Positions 1 through 7,357 of a DNA stretch of 10,947 nt are shown here, piece after piece. This stretch comes from DUZB01 sp964407525. Its GTDB lineage: Bacteria; Desulfobacterota; DSM-4660; Desulfatiglandales; Desulfatiglandaceae. The position numbers and the translations under genes were made by a program. Under the pieces are notes generated by a model. It was given only the letters and a program-made list of their open reading frames with translations. It was not told the origin of the DNA and made no database searches. The stretch covers positions 1-10,947 of the forward strand of contig CAYOWC010000156.1 in assembly GCA_964407525.1 (NCBI GenBank). Reading direction: 5' to 3'. Every line of letters begins with the position of its first letter. Within the stretch, counting starts at the first letter, position 1.

Positions 1-2652
1 ATGAAAACAATTCAACAAACGGTTTTTCATGATCGTCACGAACAATTGGGAGCAAAACTTGTGGAATTTGGAGGCTGGGATATGCCGTTGATGTACCCCG
101 ACGGCATTGTAAAAGAACACCTTTCCACCCGCAAAGGCTCCGGACTTTTTGATGTATCTCATATGGGTAGGTTTCTGTTCCGGGGAATCGGTGCTGTCGG
201 TTTTCTCCAGCATGTTTTGAGCAACAACGTGCAAGCCCTCGACAGAAAGGAAATGGGCGCCCAGTATACGATCATTCCCACCGAAACCGGTGGAGCGGTT
301 GACGATGCCTATCTTTACGCTTTTGTGGAAGGAGAATACCTCCTCGTCGTCAATGCCGCAAACCGTGAAAAAGACTGGGAGCATTTCCAGACGATCCTGT
401 CTGATTTCAAAAATGTGGATATGACAGATATTACAGAAGAGGTGGCCATGCTTTCCCTGCAGGGTCCTGAATCGAGGCATATTCTTGAAGAAATAGTCGA
501 TTCGGGGAGTCTCCCTGAACCAAAACGAAACACGGTCAGTACGGGATCGATCTCCGGATATGCCGTTCAGGTAGCACGAACCGGGTACACAGGGGAACCC
601 CTCTGCTTTGAACTCTTCGTAGACAGGGAAAACGCCCTTGCCCTCTGGGATACGCTGGTAGAAAAAGGAGCCACACCCATAGGTCTCGGGGCCCGCGACA
701 CCTTGCGCCTTGAAGCCGGTCTTCCCCTTTACGGGCATGAAATGGGAATAGATCCGGAGGGGAACGAAATCCCCCTGTTCGCGTGTCCTGTGGCAAAACC
801 AGCGGTGAGTTTTTCAACCCTAAAAGGGGATTTCAGGGGCCGAACCGCCCTGTTGAAACAGTTTGAAGCTTACAAAAAAATGGTTTCACGGGATTATTCT
901 CTCCTCTCGGATCTTCCCAGGATGATCCGCACCATCGCCATTGCGGGGAGAGGCATCGCGCGCGCCGGCTCAAAGATTTACTACAAAAACAAACTGGTGG
1001 GCTTTGTCACCAGCGGCACCATGATCCCCATGTGGATCTTTGAGGGAGAAGGCCTCATCTCCACACCATCGGACAAGCATACCCTCAGATCCATCTGCCT
1101 GGCCCTGATTGACAGCGACTTACTGGAAGGGGATACGGTCGCCATAGAGATCAGGAATAAGGAAGTTCCCGGAGTGATTACCCCGTTTCACCTTCGATCG
1201 GAAGCTCCTCCATGGGCACGCCCCATATTGTACGATCATGAAGGTCCTTCGCAGGCCCTGCCTTCGGAAGAAATACCGAACGCGATTCAGCTACTTCTCA
1301 GAAAAGCCGCAGAAAATACAATCTGGCGACAACGGGAATGCATCAATCTGATCCCTTCGGAAATGACCCTGTCTCCCATGACAAAAGTCCTGTCCGTCAT
1401 GGATCCGGCCTTTCGGTATGCAGAGCACAAGAAATCAAAGGCATTTTACGATGAGGGAATCTTCTATTACCAGGGCACGGATTTCATTGCCCAGGTGGAA
1501 GCACTCCTTGCGCAGCAGATGAAACAATATCTGGGTTGCGAACAGGTTGAAACCCGCCTGATCAGCGGGCAGATGGCCAATATGGCCGTTTTCAGCGCCA
1601 TGATGGACTACCTGAACCGAGCGGACAGGAAGCGGGAACCTCGCCGGATCAGGCGGGTCTTGTGTAATCACATCGGCAAAGGCGGACATCTTAGCGCCCA
1701 ACCCATGGGCGCTCTCAAAGATTTCATTGCCCACGATCCCAAGACCGAACGGCCTGCGGTAGTTAATTTCCCTGTTCTCCGGGATAACCCGTACAAGATG
1801 GATGTCCCGGCCACACTTGACATCATCGACCAGTATCGTCCGGAACTCATTATTTTCGGGAAAAGCATGGTTCTCCACAAAGAACCCGTCGCCGATATCC
1901 GGAAATTCCTGGATGCCGCCGGGATTAAATCCGTCATCATGTATGACATGGCCCACGTGTTAGGCCTTATCGGGCCGCATTTTCAGGAACCGTTCAAGGA
2001 AGGGGCAGATCTGGTTACAGGATCCACGCACAAGACCTATTTTGGCACCCAGCGGGGCATAGTCGGCGGCCGATACAATGAACAGGATGCATCCTATGAA
2101 CTCTGGGAAGCGCTGGAAAGACGAGCCTTCCCCGGATCCGTATCCAATCACCATCTTGGAACGATGCTGGGTCTTTTGGGGGCCACTTATGAAATGAACC
2201 ATTTTAAGGACGAATACCAGCAAAAAGTCTTAGCCAATGCCAAGACTCTGGCAAAGGGCCTCCGGCATTGCGGCATGGACGTGGCGGGGGATCCGGCCAT
2301 CGATTTCACGGAAACCCACCAGGTTATCCTGAACGTGGGATACAGCCGCGGACCGGAAATAGCAGAGGAGTTGGAAGCCAACAACATCATCTGCAATTAC
2401 CAGGCAGAGCCTTCTGATGAAGGATTTACCGCATCCGGCGCCCTGAGGTTAGGGACATCCGAAATGACCCGATTCGGTATGGAAAAAGAGGATTTCGAAG
2501 AGGTGGCCCAGCTTATTGCAGATGTCGTTAAAGATAGAAAGTCTGTACAAGAAGAGGTGTTGGCAATGAGAAGAAAATTCCAGGAGATTCAGTTCTGTTT
2601 TAAAGGTGAAGAATATGATGAGCTTCTGAATGTGCTGCATGGACTCATTTGA
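1..2652 (+). CDS. GcvT-SHMT fusion: aminomethyltransferase plus serine hydroxymethyltransferase
   Basis: This is one uninterrupted 883-residue frame joining two folate enzymes of one-carbon metabolism. Residues 1 to about 400 are a full GcvT, which releases ammonia from the aminomethyl-lipoyl H protein and forms 5,10-methylene-tetrahydrofolate. Its family motifs are EFGGWDMPL (22-30), the Asp pair 101-102, LSLQGPES (151-158), RTGYTGE (193-199) and GARDTLRLEAGLPLYGHE (230-247). After a linker at about 400-425, residues 425-883 are an SHMT, which interconverts glycine and serine with the same folate. It keeps YAE (473-475, catalytic Glu), a Tyr pair (489-490), GGH (561-563), DMAH (649-652), the PLP lysine K678 in THKT, and RLGTS (816-820). 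Usual sizes are about 365 and 415-430 residues, so both halves look complete. The start matches normal GcvT N-termini, but it is the first base of the window, so its ribosome site cannot be seen. Coupled activity is inferred. Confidence 0.93.
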   Translation: MKTIQQTVFHDRHEQLGAKLVEFGGWDMPLMYPDGIVKEHLSTRKGSGLFDVSHMGRFLFRGIGAVGFLQHVLSNNVQALDRKEMGAQYTIIPTETGGAVDDAYLYAFVEGEYLLVVNAANREKDWEHFQTILSDFKNVDMTDITEEVAMLSLQGPESRHILEEIVDSGSLPEPKRNTVSTGSISGYAVQVARTGYTGEPLCFELFVDRENALALWDTLVEKGATPIGLGARDTLRLEAGLPLYGHEMGIDPEGNEIPLFACPVAKPAVSFSTLKGDFRGRTALLKQFEAYKKMVSRDYSLLSDLPRMIRTIAIAGRGIARAGSKIYYKNKLVGFVTSGTMIPMWIFEGEGLISTPSDKHTLRSICLALIDSDLLEGDTVAIEIRNKEVPGVITPFHLRSEAPPWARPILYDHEGPSQALPSEEIPNAIQLLLRKAAENTIWRQRECINLIPSEMTLSPMTKVLSVMDPAFRYAEHKKSKAFYDEGIFYYQGTDFIAQVEALLAQQMKQYLGCEQVETRLISGQMANMAVFSAMMDYLNRADRKREPRRIRRVLCNHIGKGGHLSAQPMGALKDFIAHDPKTERPAVVNFPVLRDNPYKMDVPATLDIIDQYRPELIIFGKSMVLHKEPVADIRKFLDAAGIKSVIMYDMAHVLGLIGPHFQEPFKEGADLVTGSTHKTYFGTQRGIVGGRYNEQDASYELWEALERRAFPGSVSNHHLGTMLGLLGATYEMNHFKDEYQQKVLANAKTLAKGLRHCGMDVAGDPAIDFTETHQVILNVGYSRGPEIAEELEANNIICNYQAEPSDEGFTASGALRLGTSEMTRFGMEKEDFEEVAQLIADVVKDRKSVQEEVLAMRRKFQEIQFCFKGEEYDELLNVLHGLI

Positions 2653-2699
2653 TTGCGGAATTCGGAATACGGATTGCGTAAGCTTCTTTCTCGATCAGA

Positions 2700-2717
2700 T
2701 CCCGCTTTAAAGCGGGA
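2700..2717. repeat. Perfect 18-nt palindrome, possible terminator or REP-like unit
   Basis: TCCCGCTTTAAAGCGGGA is self-complementary and would fold as a 6-bp GC-rich stem with a TTTAAA loop. It begins 47 nt after the stop of the fusion gene, so it could end that transcript. No run of T follows on the plus strand, so a classical intrinsic terminator is not supported. A dispersed palindromic repeat is equally possible. Confidence 0.45.
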
Positions 2718-2869
2718 AGGCGCCGCTCTTCATTGAATATGGTCAGTTGAATATTGAGCATTTGTGGAATCGCTGGCCTGTTGTTTTTCCGTTGCATTCG
2801 TATTCGTCAATCGAATGTTCGTTATTCGAGTATTGCTGTTAAATTGGGCTTGGGACATGAGTCTTCACC

Positions 2870-2967
2870 CTGTGTGAGTGGCATCTTTGCCACGACCGGG
2901 TCTACATAAATCAGGAGTCGATAGTCCGAACAACCTGAAAAATCGCGGCGAGACGCCGCTCACACAG
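2870..2967. repeat. Inverted pair of related hairpins with covarying stems
   Basis: The left copy is CTGTGTGA followed by a GTGGCA/TGCCAC stem (2878-2883 and 2888-2893). The right copy, read on the minus strand, is CTGTGTGA followed by a GCGGCG/CGCCGC stem (plus-strand 2945-2950 and 2954-2959). The stems differ at two positions, and at each the partner base has changed too, so pairing is kept. The outer arms 2870-2882 and 2955-2967 pair with one mismatch. Confidence 0.6.
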
Positions 2968-3075
2968 ACTAGCTATGAAATCCGGAAATCTCTGCCTCGA
3001 TCTACCCGGCTTTTTACAGCCAGCGGCAGTGAGAAACTCTAATTGTTCAACGGCTTGTGCCGAACCTTTCTTTTT

Positions 3076-3109
3076 ATTCGTGCTATTCGTGGTATTCGTG
3101 GTAAAAAAC
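3076..3109. repeat. Three 9-nt tandem units (ATTCGTGNT) followed by GGTAAAAAAC
   Basis: The units are ATTCGTGCT, ATTCGTGGT and ATTCGTGGT at 3076-3084, 3085-3093 and 3094-3102. The 15-nt string TTCGTGGTAAAAAAC (3095-3109) recurs exactly at 10927-10941. On the minus strand the units read ACCACGAAT. They sit just downstream of the acyl-CoA dehydrogenase gene. Confidence 0.65.
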
Positions 3110-3121
3110 GTGTTTTCCTCC

Positions 3122-4270
3122 CTAAAGCCCCAGTTCCCGGGACAGGATAATCCGCATGACCTCTGATGTACCTTCCACAATCTGCAATACTTTGGCCCCC
3201 TTGTAATGCCGCGAGACCGGGTATTCTGCCATATACCCATACCCGCCATGTATCTGAACCGCTTCCGAAGCAACCTTCTCAACCATCTCAGAGGCATAGA
3301 GTTTGGCTGCCGTTGCCTCAAAAGCATGATTTCGTCCCCTGTCCTTCAGCCATGCAGCCTTCAGATATTGATTCCTGGCCAATTCAATGGACACAGCCAT
3401 ATCTGCCAATTTAAACTGGATGGCCTGGAAACTGCCGATCGGCTTTCCGAACTGCATCCTCTCCTTGACATAACGGAGGGACTCATTCAAACAGGTCTGT
3501 GCAGATCCCACAGATATTGCGGCAATGCTTATTCGCCCGGTCTGAAGAGCAGCCAGGTGTTGGGAAAACCCCTTAATGGGGTCCCCGAGAAGGTTTTCTT
3601 CGGGTACGGAGCAGTCCTCGAAGATCACTTCGTGGGTAGCTGAACCATGCCATCCGATCTTGTCATATCTCTTCCCCAAGGCAAGTCCGGGAGAATTTTT
3701 CGGCACAATGATCGTGGAGATACGTCCAGGACCCTGAGCGGCTTTCTTTGTAACCGCAGCAACGATAATCAGGCTGGCATTATCGAGCCCCATATTGGTG
3801 ATAAATTGTTTGCTGCCGTTGATAACCCATTCGCCGTCTTTCAGAAAGGCCTTGGTTCGGATGGAAGCGGCATCCGACCCTGAATTAGGCTCTGTCAGGC
3901 CGAAAGCCCCAATCTTATCCCCTTTGGCTATAGGTACAAGCCATTGCCTCTTTTGCTCCTCAGTTCCAAAGACGTCCAGTTCCTGCGCAACAACACTCGT
4001 GGTCACATCCAAAAGGGCCCCTAATGTGGGATCGCCGGCGGATATCTCCTCAATGCAGAGGTGCATCCCCACCCAATCACCCCCGCTGCCGCCATACTCT
4101 TCAGATATGGGGATACCCATCATCCCGAGTTCAGCCATCTGGGAAATGATATCGTAGGGGTATCTTCCGGTTCGTTCAATCTCTTCAGCCCTCGGGGCAA
4201 TCACTTCCCGGGTGAAATCCCTGCACATATCCCGGATCATCGTATGTTCTTCTGTCAGATCAAAATCCAT
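3122..4270 (-). CDS. Acyl-CoA dehydrogenase
   Basis: This is a cytoplasmic FAD enzyme that oxidises an acyl-CoA to the 2-enoyl-CoA and normally passes electrons to electron-transfer flavoprotein. At 382 residues it has the standard family length and all three domains. Visible landmarks are FGLTEPNSGSDA (123-134), the middle-domain INGSKQFITN (150-159), RMQFGKPIGSFQ (271-282), QIHGGYGY (339-346) and the catalytic base E366 in VEGTSE. The alternative catalytic Glu used by isovaleryl-CoA and long-chain dehydrogenases would fall at G245 (LQTGR), so this is a short-chain/branched type with the C-terminal Glu, not an isovaleryl type. The exact substrate is not readable. The Shine-Dalgarno signal is weak (GAAGAG, minus strand). 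It is the last of four minus-strand genes, 169 nt beyond the GlcF-like gene. No etfAB lies in the window. Confidence 0.93.
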   Translation of the reverse strand: MDFDLTEEHTMIRDMCRDFTREVIAPRAEEIERTGRYPYDIISQMAELGMMGIPISEEYGGSGGDWVGMHLCIEEISAGDPTLGALLDVTTSVVAQELDVFGTEEQKRQWLVPIAKGDKIGAFGLTEPNSGSDAASIRTKAFLKDGEWVINGSKQFITNMGLDNASLIIVAAVTKKAAQGPGRISTIIVPKNSPGLALGKRYDKIGWHGSATHEVIFEDCSVPEENLLGDPIKGFSQHLAALQTGRISIAAISVGSAQTCLNESLRYVKERMQFGKPIGSFQAIQFKLADMAVSIELARNQYLKAAWLKDRGRNHAFEATAAKLYASEMVEKVASEAVQIHGGYGYMAEYPVSRHYKGAKVLQIVEGTSEVMRIILSRELGL

Positions 4271-4285
4271 ATCAGTCTTTCTCTT

Positions 4286-4456
4286 CAGACCTCGTCAAAT
4301 AGTTAAGTGGTCGAGTCGTTGAGTTGGAGAATTAACACGTAAAATCAACCGTTCCTATTCAACTCCATCAGATGTCCAATTTTGGGGTGAAAGGCATAAC
4401 TTCAAATAATAATAACGAATTAACAACTTCCCGACTCAATTACTTAACGAGGTCTG
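4286..4456. repeat. Diverged interrupted inverted repeat overlapping the end of the GlcF-like gene
   Basis: CAGACCTCGT (4286-4295) pairs with ACGAGGTCTG (4447-4456). Further short matches follow in the same order inside: GTTAAGT (4302-4308) with ACTTAAC (4442-4448), and TTGAGTTGG (4319-4327) with CCGACTCAA (4431-4439, one mismatch). The right arm contains the last codons and the TAA of the iron-sulfur protein gene. The rest of the gap 4271-4439 is AT-rich with no gene. Confidence 0.45.
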
Positions 4457-5555
4457 CTTCAAGCAGGTGGTTAATGAACTGGGGAGTGGTAAACACTTTC
4501 ATTTTCTGTTGTCTTAACTTGGCGTTAGACAGGTTGTGCACACAGGAATTGCATTCAGTCAACACGATATCCGCGCCAACCGCCTCTGCTTCAGCAAGGC
4601 GGCGACGCGCCATTCCGATCGAATGCGTTGGATAACTCCCCCGAACGCCCCCACCGGCGCCGCAGCACAGGGACTGGTCGTGATGATGTTCCATCTCCAC
4701 AAAATTTTTCGCGATTTTTCCGATGGTCTCTCGGGGTTCCTCGTAAATACCGGCATGGCGACCCAAATCGCAGGGATCATGATAGGTAACCACGAGATCG
4801 GTAGTGATTCCAAAGTCCATGGTCACTAAAAACTGGGAAATATGAACCACCTCAATGCCGGAATCGCCCAGGCCCTTGTACTCGGACTTGTTTTTAAAGG
4901 TCCTGTAACAGTACGGGCACCCGGTAATCAGGGCCTTGGCCCCGGTCGCTTTGACACGCTCGACAACCGACGCTGCCTTGGACTGGACAAGACCGTAACC
5001 GATATCCTCCAGAATACCGGAACAGCAGACCTCGTCAATGAGGGTGTAATCTATAGCAGACCTGTCCAGCAGATCAAGAGTTGCCTCAGTGGCTTCTTCC
5101 TCACGGTAGGCTCCAACGCAACCGGCAAAATAAACGTACTCGGCTGCTTCATTGATTTTTCGTCCTTCCGCATACTCCGGTCGTTCACGTTCCCCGTAGA
5201 TATTTGCCTCTGTCTGCAACAGGTCGTTCATACCGTCGAAAGTCGGATGACAGGCGCCCGCAGCAACCATGTCTTTACGAACTTCATTCAGAATCTCCGG
5301 AACTTGTACCCCGGACGGGCAATTGACAACACATGAGGCACAGCCCGTGCACTGAAACAAGGTTTCGATAAGGTCATCGTCCAGGTCCAACCCCTCATTC
5401 ACAACCTCCCGGAGCAAAAGCATCTTGCCTCGGGCGTTCAGGGCCGGTCTTAGCGTCAAGCGGTAAATAGGACAGACGGCCTGGCAAAAGCCACAAACCG
5501 TGCAACGCAGGATCTGCTCTTCGTACTTTTCTGCAAAATTATATTTGGCTTCCAT
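4440..5555 (-). CDS. GlcF-like iron-sulfur protein with two [4Fe-4S] motifs and two CCG domains
   Basis: This electron-transfer subunit belongs to the GlcF/HdrD/GlpC family, which takes electrons from a partner FAD dehydrogenase and passes them on, probably to quinone or another carrier. The 371-residue protein has two ferredoxin-type motifs, C18/C21/C24/C28 and C69/C72/C75/C79, each ending in Pro. It then has two complete cysteine-rich CCG domains: C146, C177-C178, C213/C216, and C262, C297-C298, C335/C338. No membrane segment is evident, so it is soluble or peripheral. A GAGG ribosome site lies at 5560-5563 (minus strand), 4 nt before the ATG. It follows the GlcD-like gene by 235 nt, and such pairs usually form one enzyme. 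The usual third subunit GlcE is absent, which also occurs in two-subunit lactate or 2-hydroxy acid oxidases. The substrate is therefore open. Confidence 0.92.
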   Translation of the reverse strand: MEAKYNFAEKYEEQILRCTVCGFCQAVCPIYRLTLRPALNARGKMLLLREVVNEGLDLDDDLIETLFQCTGCASCVVNCPSGVQVPEILNEVRKDMVAAGACHPTFDGMNDLLQTEANIYGERERPEYAEGRKINEAAEYVYFAGCVGAYREEEATEATLDLLDRSAIDYTLIDEVCCSGILEDIGYGLVQSKAASVVERVKATGAKALITGCPYCYRTFKNKSEYKGLGDSGIEVVHISQFLVTMDFGITTDLVVTYHDPCDLGRHAGIYEEPRETIGKIAKNFVEMEHHHDQSLCCGAGGGVRGSYPTHSIGMARRRLAEAEAVGADIVLTECNSCVHNLSNAKLRQQKMKVFTTPQFINHLLEADLVK

Positions 5556-5604
5556 TTTTCCTCAAATCGGCAATAGAAAATTGTCAATTAAAAATTTCAC
5601 ACTT

Positions 5605-5781
5605 AAAAGCTGCAATTAGCGATTAGCCGTTAGCTATTAGCTATTAGCTGCACGATACCAGTTATTTACGGTTACATTAGGTTAGCATCAAAGAATAAAA
5701 GCTTCAGTATAGTAAGAAAGTATTCAAATGCTTGAATCCTTTAAGTTAACGGCCAATAGCTAAAGGCTAATTGCAGCTTTT
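5605..5781. repeat. 177-nt element bounded by 16-nt perfect inverted repeats
   Basis: AAAAGCTGCAATTAGC at 5605-5620 is the exact reverse complement of 5766-5781. Inside both ends the match continues loosely with TTAGC/TAGCTATT units (5621-5650 and 5745-5765). It fills most of the gap between the GlcD-like and GlcF-like genes. It encodes no protein and I see no clear target-site duplication, so a MITE-like origin is only one option. Confidence 0.6.
5706..5737 (-). promoter_or_regulatory. Weak candidate promoter/operator for the GlcF-like gene
   Basis: On the minus strand, TATACT (5711-5706) could be a -10 box. Ten bases upstream of it is a 16-nt palindrome, ATTCAA-ATGC-TTGAAT (5722-5737), where a -35 box or a regulator site would lie. 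No good -35 hexamer is present. The call rests on two short motifs in AT-rich DNA inside the inverted-repeat element. Confidence 0.2.
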
Positions 5782-5790
5782 GGGTTACAA

Positions 5791-7173
5791 TCAACTATCC
5801 AGGTCCATTTTGCCCGGGTTCAAAATATTCAGAGGGTCAAAGGCATGCTTGATCATCCGCATGACGTCCATGGCAATTTCGCCGTGTTCCAGGGTCATGT
5901 ATTTGGCCTTGACAATGCCAATACCGTGCTCGCCAGTCAACGTACCCCCCAGGGAGAGGGCTAATTTAAACAACTCGTCGTTGGCCTTTTCGACTTTTTC
6001 GACCATCTCTTCATCCCTGGCGTCAAAAGTAATCAACGGGTGGAAATTGCCATCCCCGGCGTGGGCGCACATGGCGACTTTCAGTTCATATTTATCAATG
6101 ATCTCACCAAATTCCCGAAAAAGCTGGGCCAACTTACTCATGGGAACCGTAACGTCCTCCACCAGGATAGAGTTATTTAAACGGGCGCTGACCGGATATG
6201 TCGACTTCCGAGCAGCCCACAAATCAGCCCGTTCCTGGGGCGTTTTGGCTAAATTCACCTGCGAAGCATTGTTTTGCTTGAAGATCTCAATGATCTTTTC
6301 CATCTGCGCGTCGGCATCGGGTTGTGTGTACGCTTCGGTTTCCACCAATAGCATGGTGTCCACATCAGGCAAATTAAGATCGGTGTTCTCGTTGATCGCC
6401 TGAATGAGATACCGTCCCATAACCTCCATGACGCTCGGAACGACCCCGGAAGACATGGTTTGACAAACCGCGTTGCCGGCTTCTTCAAGGGAGTTGAACA
6501 GGCCAAGCCCTGTGGTGGCAGCCTGAGGCAGGGGGACAACCTTAAGGATAATCTCGGTAATAATCCCCAATGTACCCTCAGACCCCACAAAAAGCTGCGT
6601 CAAGTTATAACCAGAAGATGTTTTCATGGTGCGCGTGCCGGTCTTCATCAATCGCCCATCGGGGAGAACGACTTTGAGTCCGAGTACGTAGTCCTTGGTC
6701 GAGCCATATTTCGCACCTTTCAGCCCACCCGCATTGGTCCCCACGTTCCCGCCGATGGTACTGGCAACAGAACTGCCCGGCTCTGTCGGCAAAGTAAACC
6801 CCATAGGGGCTAATACTTTTTGAAGATCCGCATAGACAACTCCCGGTTCCACCACGCAAACCCTGTCCTCGATGTTAATATCCAAAATGCGGTTCATCCG
6901 CATCACGTCCATGACGATCCCACCATACGATGGCACAGTCATACCTGCAATGCCGGTCCCGGCGGCCCGGGGAGTAACCGGTATTTCCTCCCGGTTTGCC
7001 AGTTCCATAACCTTTGAAATCTGTTCCGCCGTGGTCACCCATATAGCGCAATCGGGGTTGCCTTTGGAACCCATGGCATCATACGAATAGGAGATCATAT
7101 CGATCTTGGCCTCGGTAAAGTTCTCCGGACCTACAATGTTCATCAGTTCCTCTTTAATTTTTTCATCCAGCAT
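5791..7173 (-). CDS. glcD: GlcD-like FAD-linked 2-hydroxy acid oxidase (glycolate/D-lactate type)
   Basis: This flavoprotein oxidises a 2-hydroxy acid to a 2-oxo acid (glycolate to glyoxylate or D-lactate to pyruvate are the usual cases). It belongs to the VAO/PCMH FAD fold with the FAD-oxidase C-terminal domain, and 460 residues is the usual length. The FAD domain shows PRAAGTGIAGMTVP (68-81), EPGSSVASTIGGNVGTNAGG (131-150) and GSEGTLGIIT (198-207). The C-terminal half carries HAGDGNFHP (371-379), EHGIG (415-419) and NPGK (452-455), which hold the metal and substrate residues in related D-lactate dehydrogenases. A GAGGA ribosome site (7181-7185, minus strand) lies 7 nt before the ATG; a second ATG at 7180 is out of frame. 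The gene downstream encodes the matching iron-sulfur subunit. Substrate specificity cannot be read, so the symbol marks the family only. Confidence 0.92.
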   Translation of the reverse strand: MLDEKIKEELMNIVGPENFTEAKIDMISYSYDAMGSKGNPDCAIWVTTAEQISKVMELANREEIPVTPRAAGTGIAGMTVPSYGGIVMDVMRMNRILDINIEDRVCVVEPGVVYADLQKVLAPMGFTLPTEPGSSVASTIGGNVGTNAGGLKGAKYGSTKDYVLGLKVVLPDGRLMKTGTRTMKTSSGYNLTQLFVGSEGTLGIITEIILKVVPLPQAATTGLGLFNSLEEAGNAVCQTMSSGVVPSVMEVMGRYLIQAINENTDLNLPDVDTMLLVETEAYTQPDADAQMEKIIEIFKQNNASQVNLAKTPQERADLWAARKSTYPVSARLNNSILVEDVTVPMSKLAQLFREFGEIIDKYELKVAMCAHAGDGNFHPLITFDARDEEMVEKVEKANDELFKLALSLGGTLTGEHGIGIVKAKYMTLEHGEIAMDVMRMIKHAFDPLNILNPGKMDLDS

Positions 7174-7251
7174 AGATCATTCCTCAAAAATTTAGTCACA
7201 TGTCCCTTCGTTCGTCTTTAAATGGACAAATGGATGTTCAATATTTTCTCA

Positions 7252-7279
7252 GGTATCACAAGGGAAATATCCTTGTCAA
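7252..7279 (-). promoter_or_regulatory. Candidate promoter of the GlcD-like gene with an embedded palindrome
   Basis: On the minus strand a perfect TTGACA (7279-7274) is followed after 16 nt by GATACC (7257-7252), a poor -10 box helped by an upstream TG (extended -10). The spacer and the edge of the -35 box form ACAAGG-N7-CCTTGT (7258-7276), an operator-like 19-nt dyad. It lies about 80-105 nt before the ATG at 7173. This would allow transcription separate from the amino acid dehydrogenase gene upstream. Confidence 0.4.
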
Positions 7280-7357
7280 TGTTCTCTGTTCCATCAACTA
7301 CCAAGAACTTACCCCTTCAAAGAGCAGTCCAAAGCCGGGCACAACGGGCACGAACCT

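Larger units (their letters stand above)
2653..3121. other. Gene-free intergenic stretch built from palindromes and short repeats
   Basis: This 469-nt gap lies between the convergent fusion gene and acyl-CoA dehydrogenase gene. I find no convincing coding sequence in it. It starts with degenerate GGAAT/GGATT-rich text (about 2655-2678), followed by an 18-nt perfect palindrome at 2700-2717 and ATTCG-rich text at about 2795-2832. Two related hairpins in inverted orientation lie at 2870-2967, and three 9-nt units at 3076-3102. A small open frame at 2975-3166 reads through the last repeat (residues like FVLFVVFVV) and looks like a by-product of it. Confidence 0.7.

Noticed and set aside
1435..1956. 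173-codon minus-strand frame inside the GcvT-SHMT gene
   Set aside because: Opposite-strand shadow of a well-supported SHMT domain; no recognisable motif.
3076..3102. Possible CRISPR-like array
   Set aside because: Units are only 9 nt, directly adjacent and without spacers.
3101..3117. AAAACGTGTTTT as a terminator for the acyl-CoA dehydrogenase
   Set aside because: The stem would be about 5 bp of A/T-rich pairs with a 2-nt loop, too weak to call.
2975..3166. 63-codon plus-strand frame in the large intergenic gap
   Set aside because: Its hydrophobic part (FVLFVVFVV) is the translated 9-nt repeat and its end overlaps the acyl-CoA dehydrogenase gene; no ribosome site is seen.
5771..6403. 210-codon plus-strand frame opposite the GlcD-like gene
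   Set aside because: It lies antisense to conserved C-terminal GlcD motifs; its Ser/Leu-rich composition is typical of a shadow frame.
7335..7352. CGGGCAC direct repeat downstream of the amino acid dehydrogenase
   Set aside because: Two 7-nt copies in a GC-rich stretch, with no hairpin or T run and no further copies seen.
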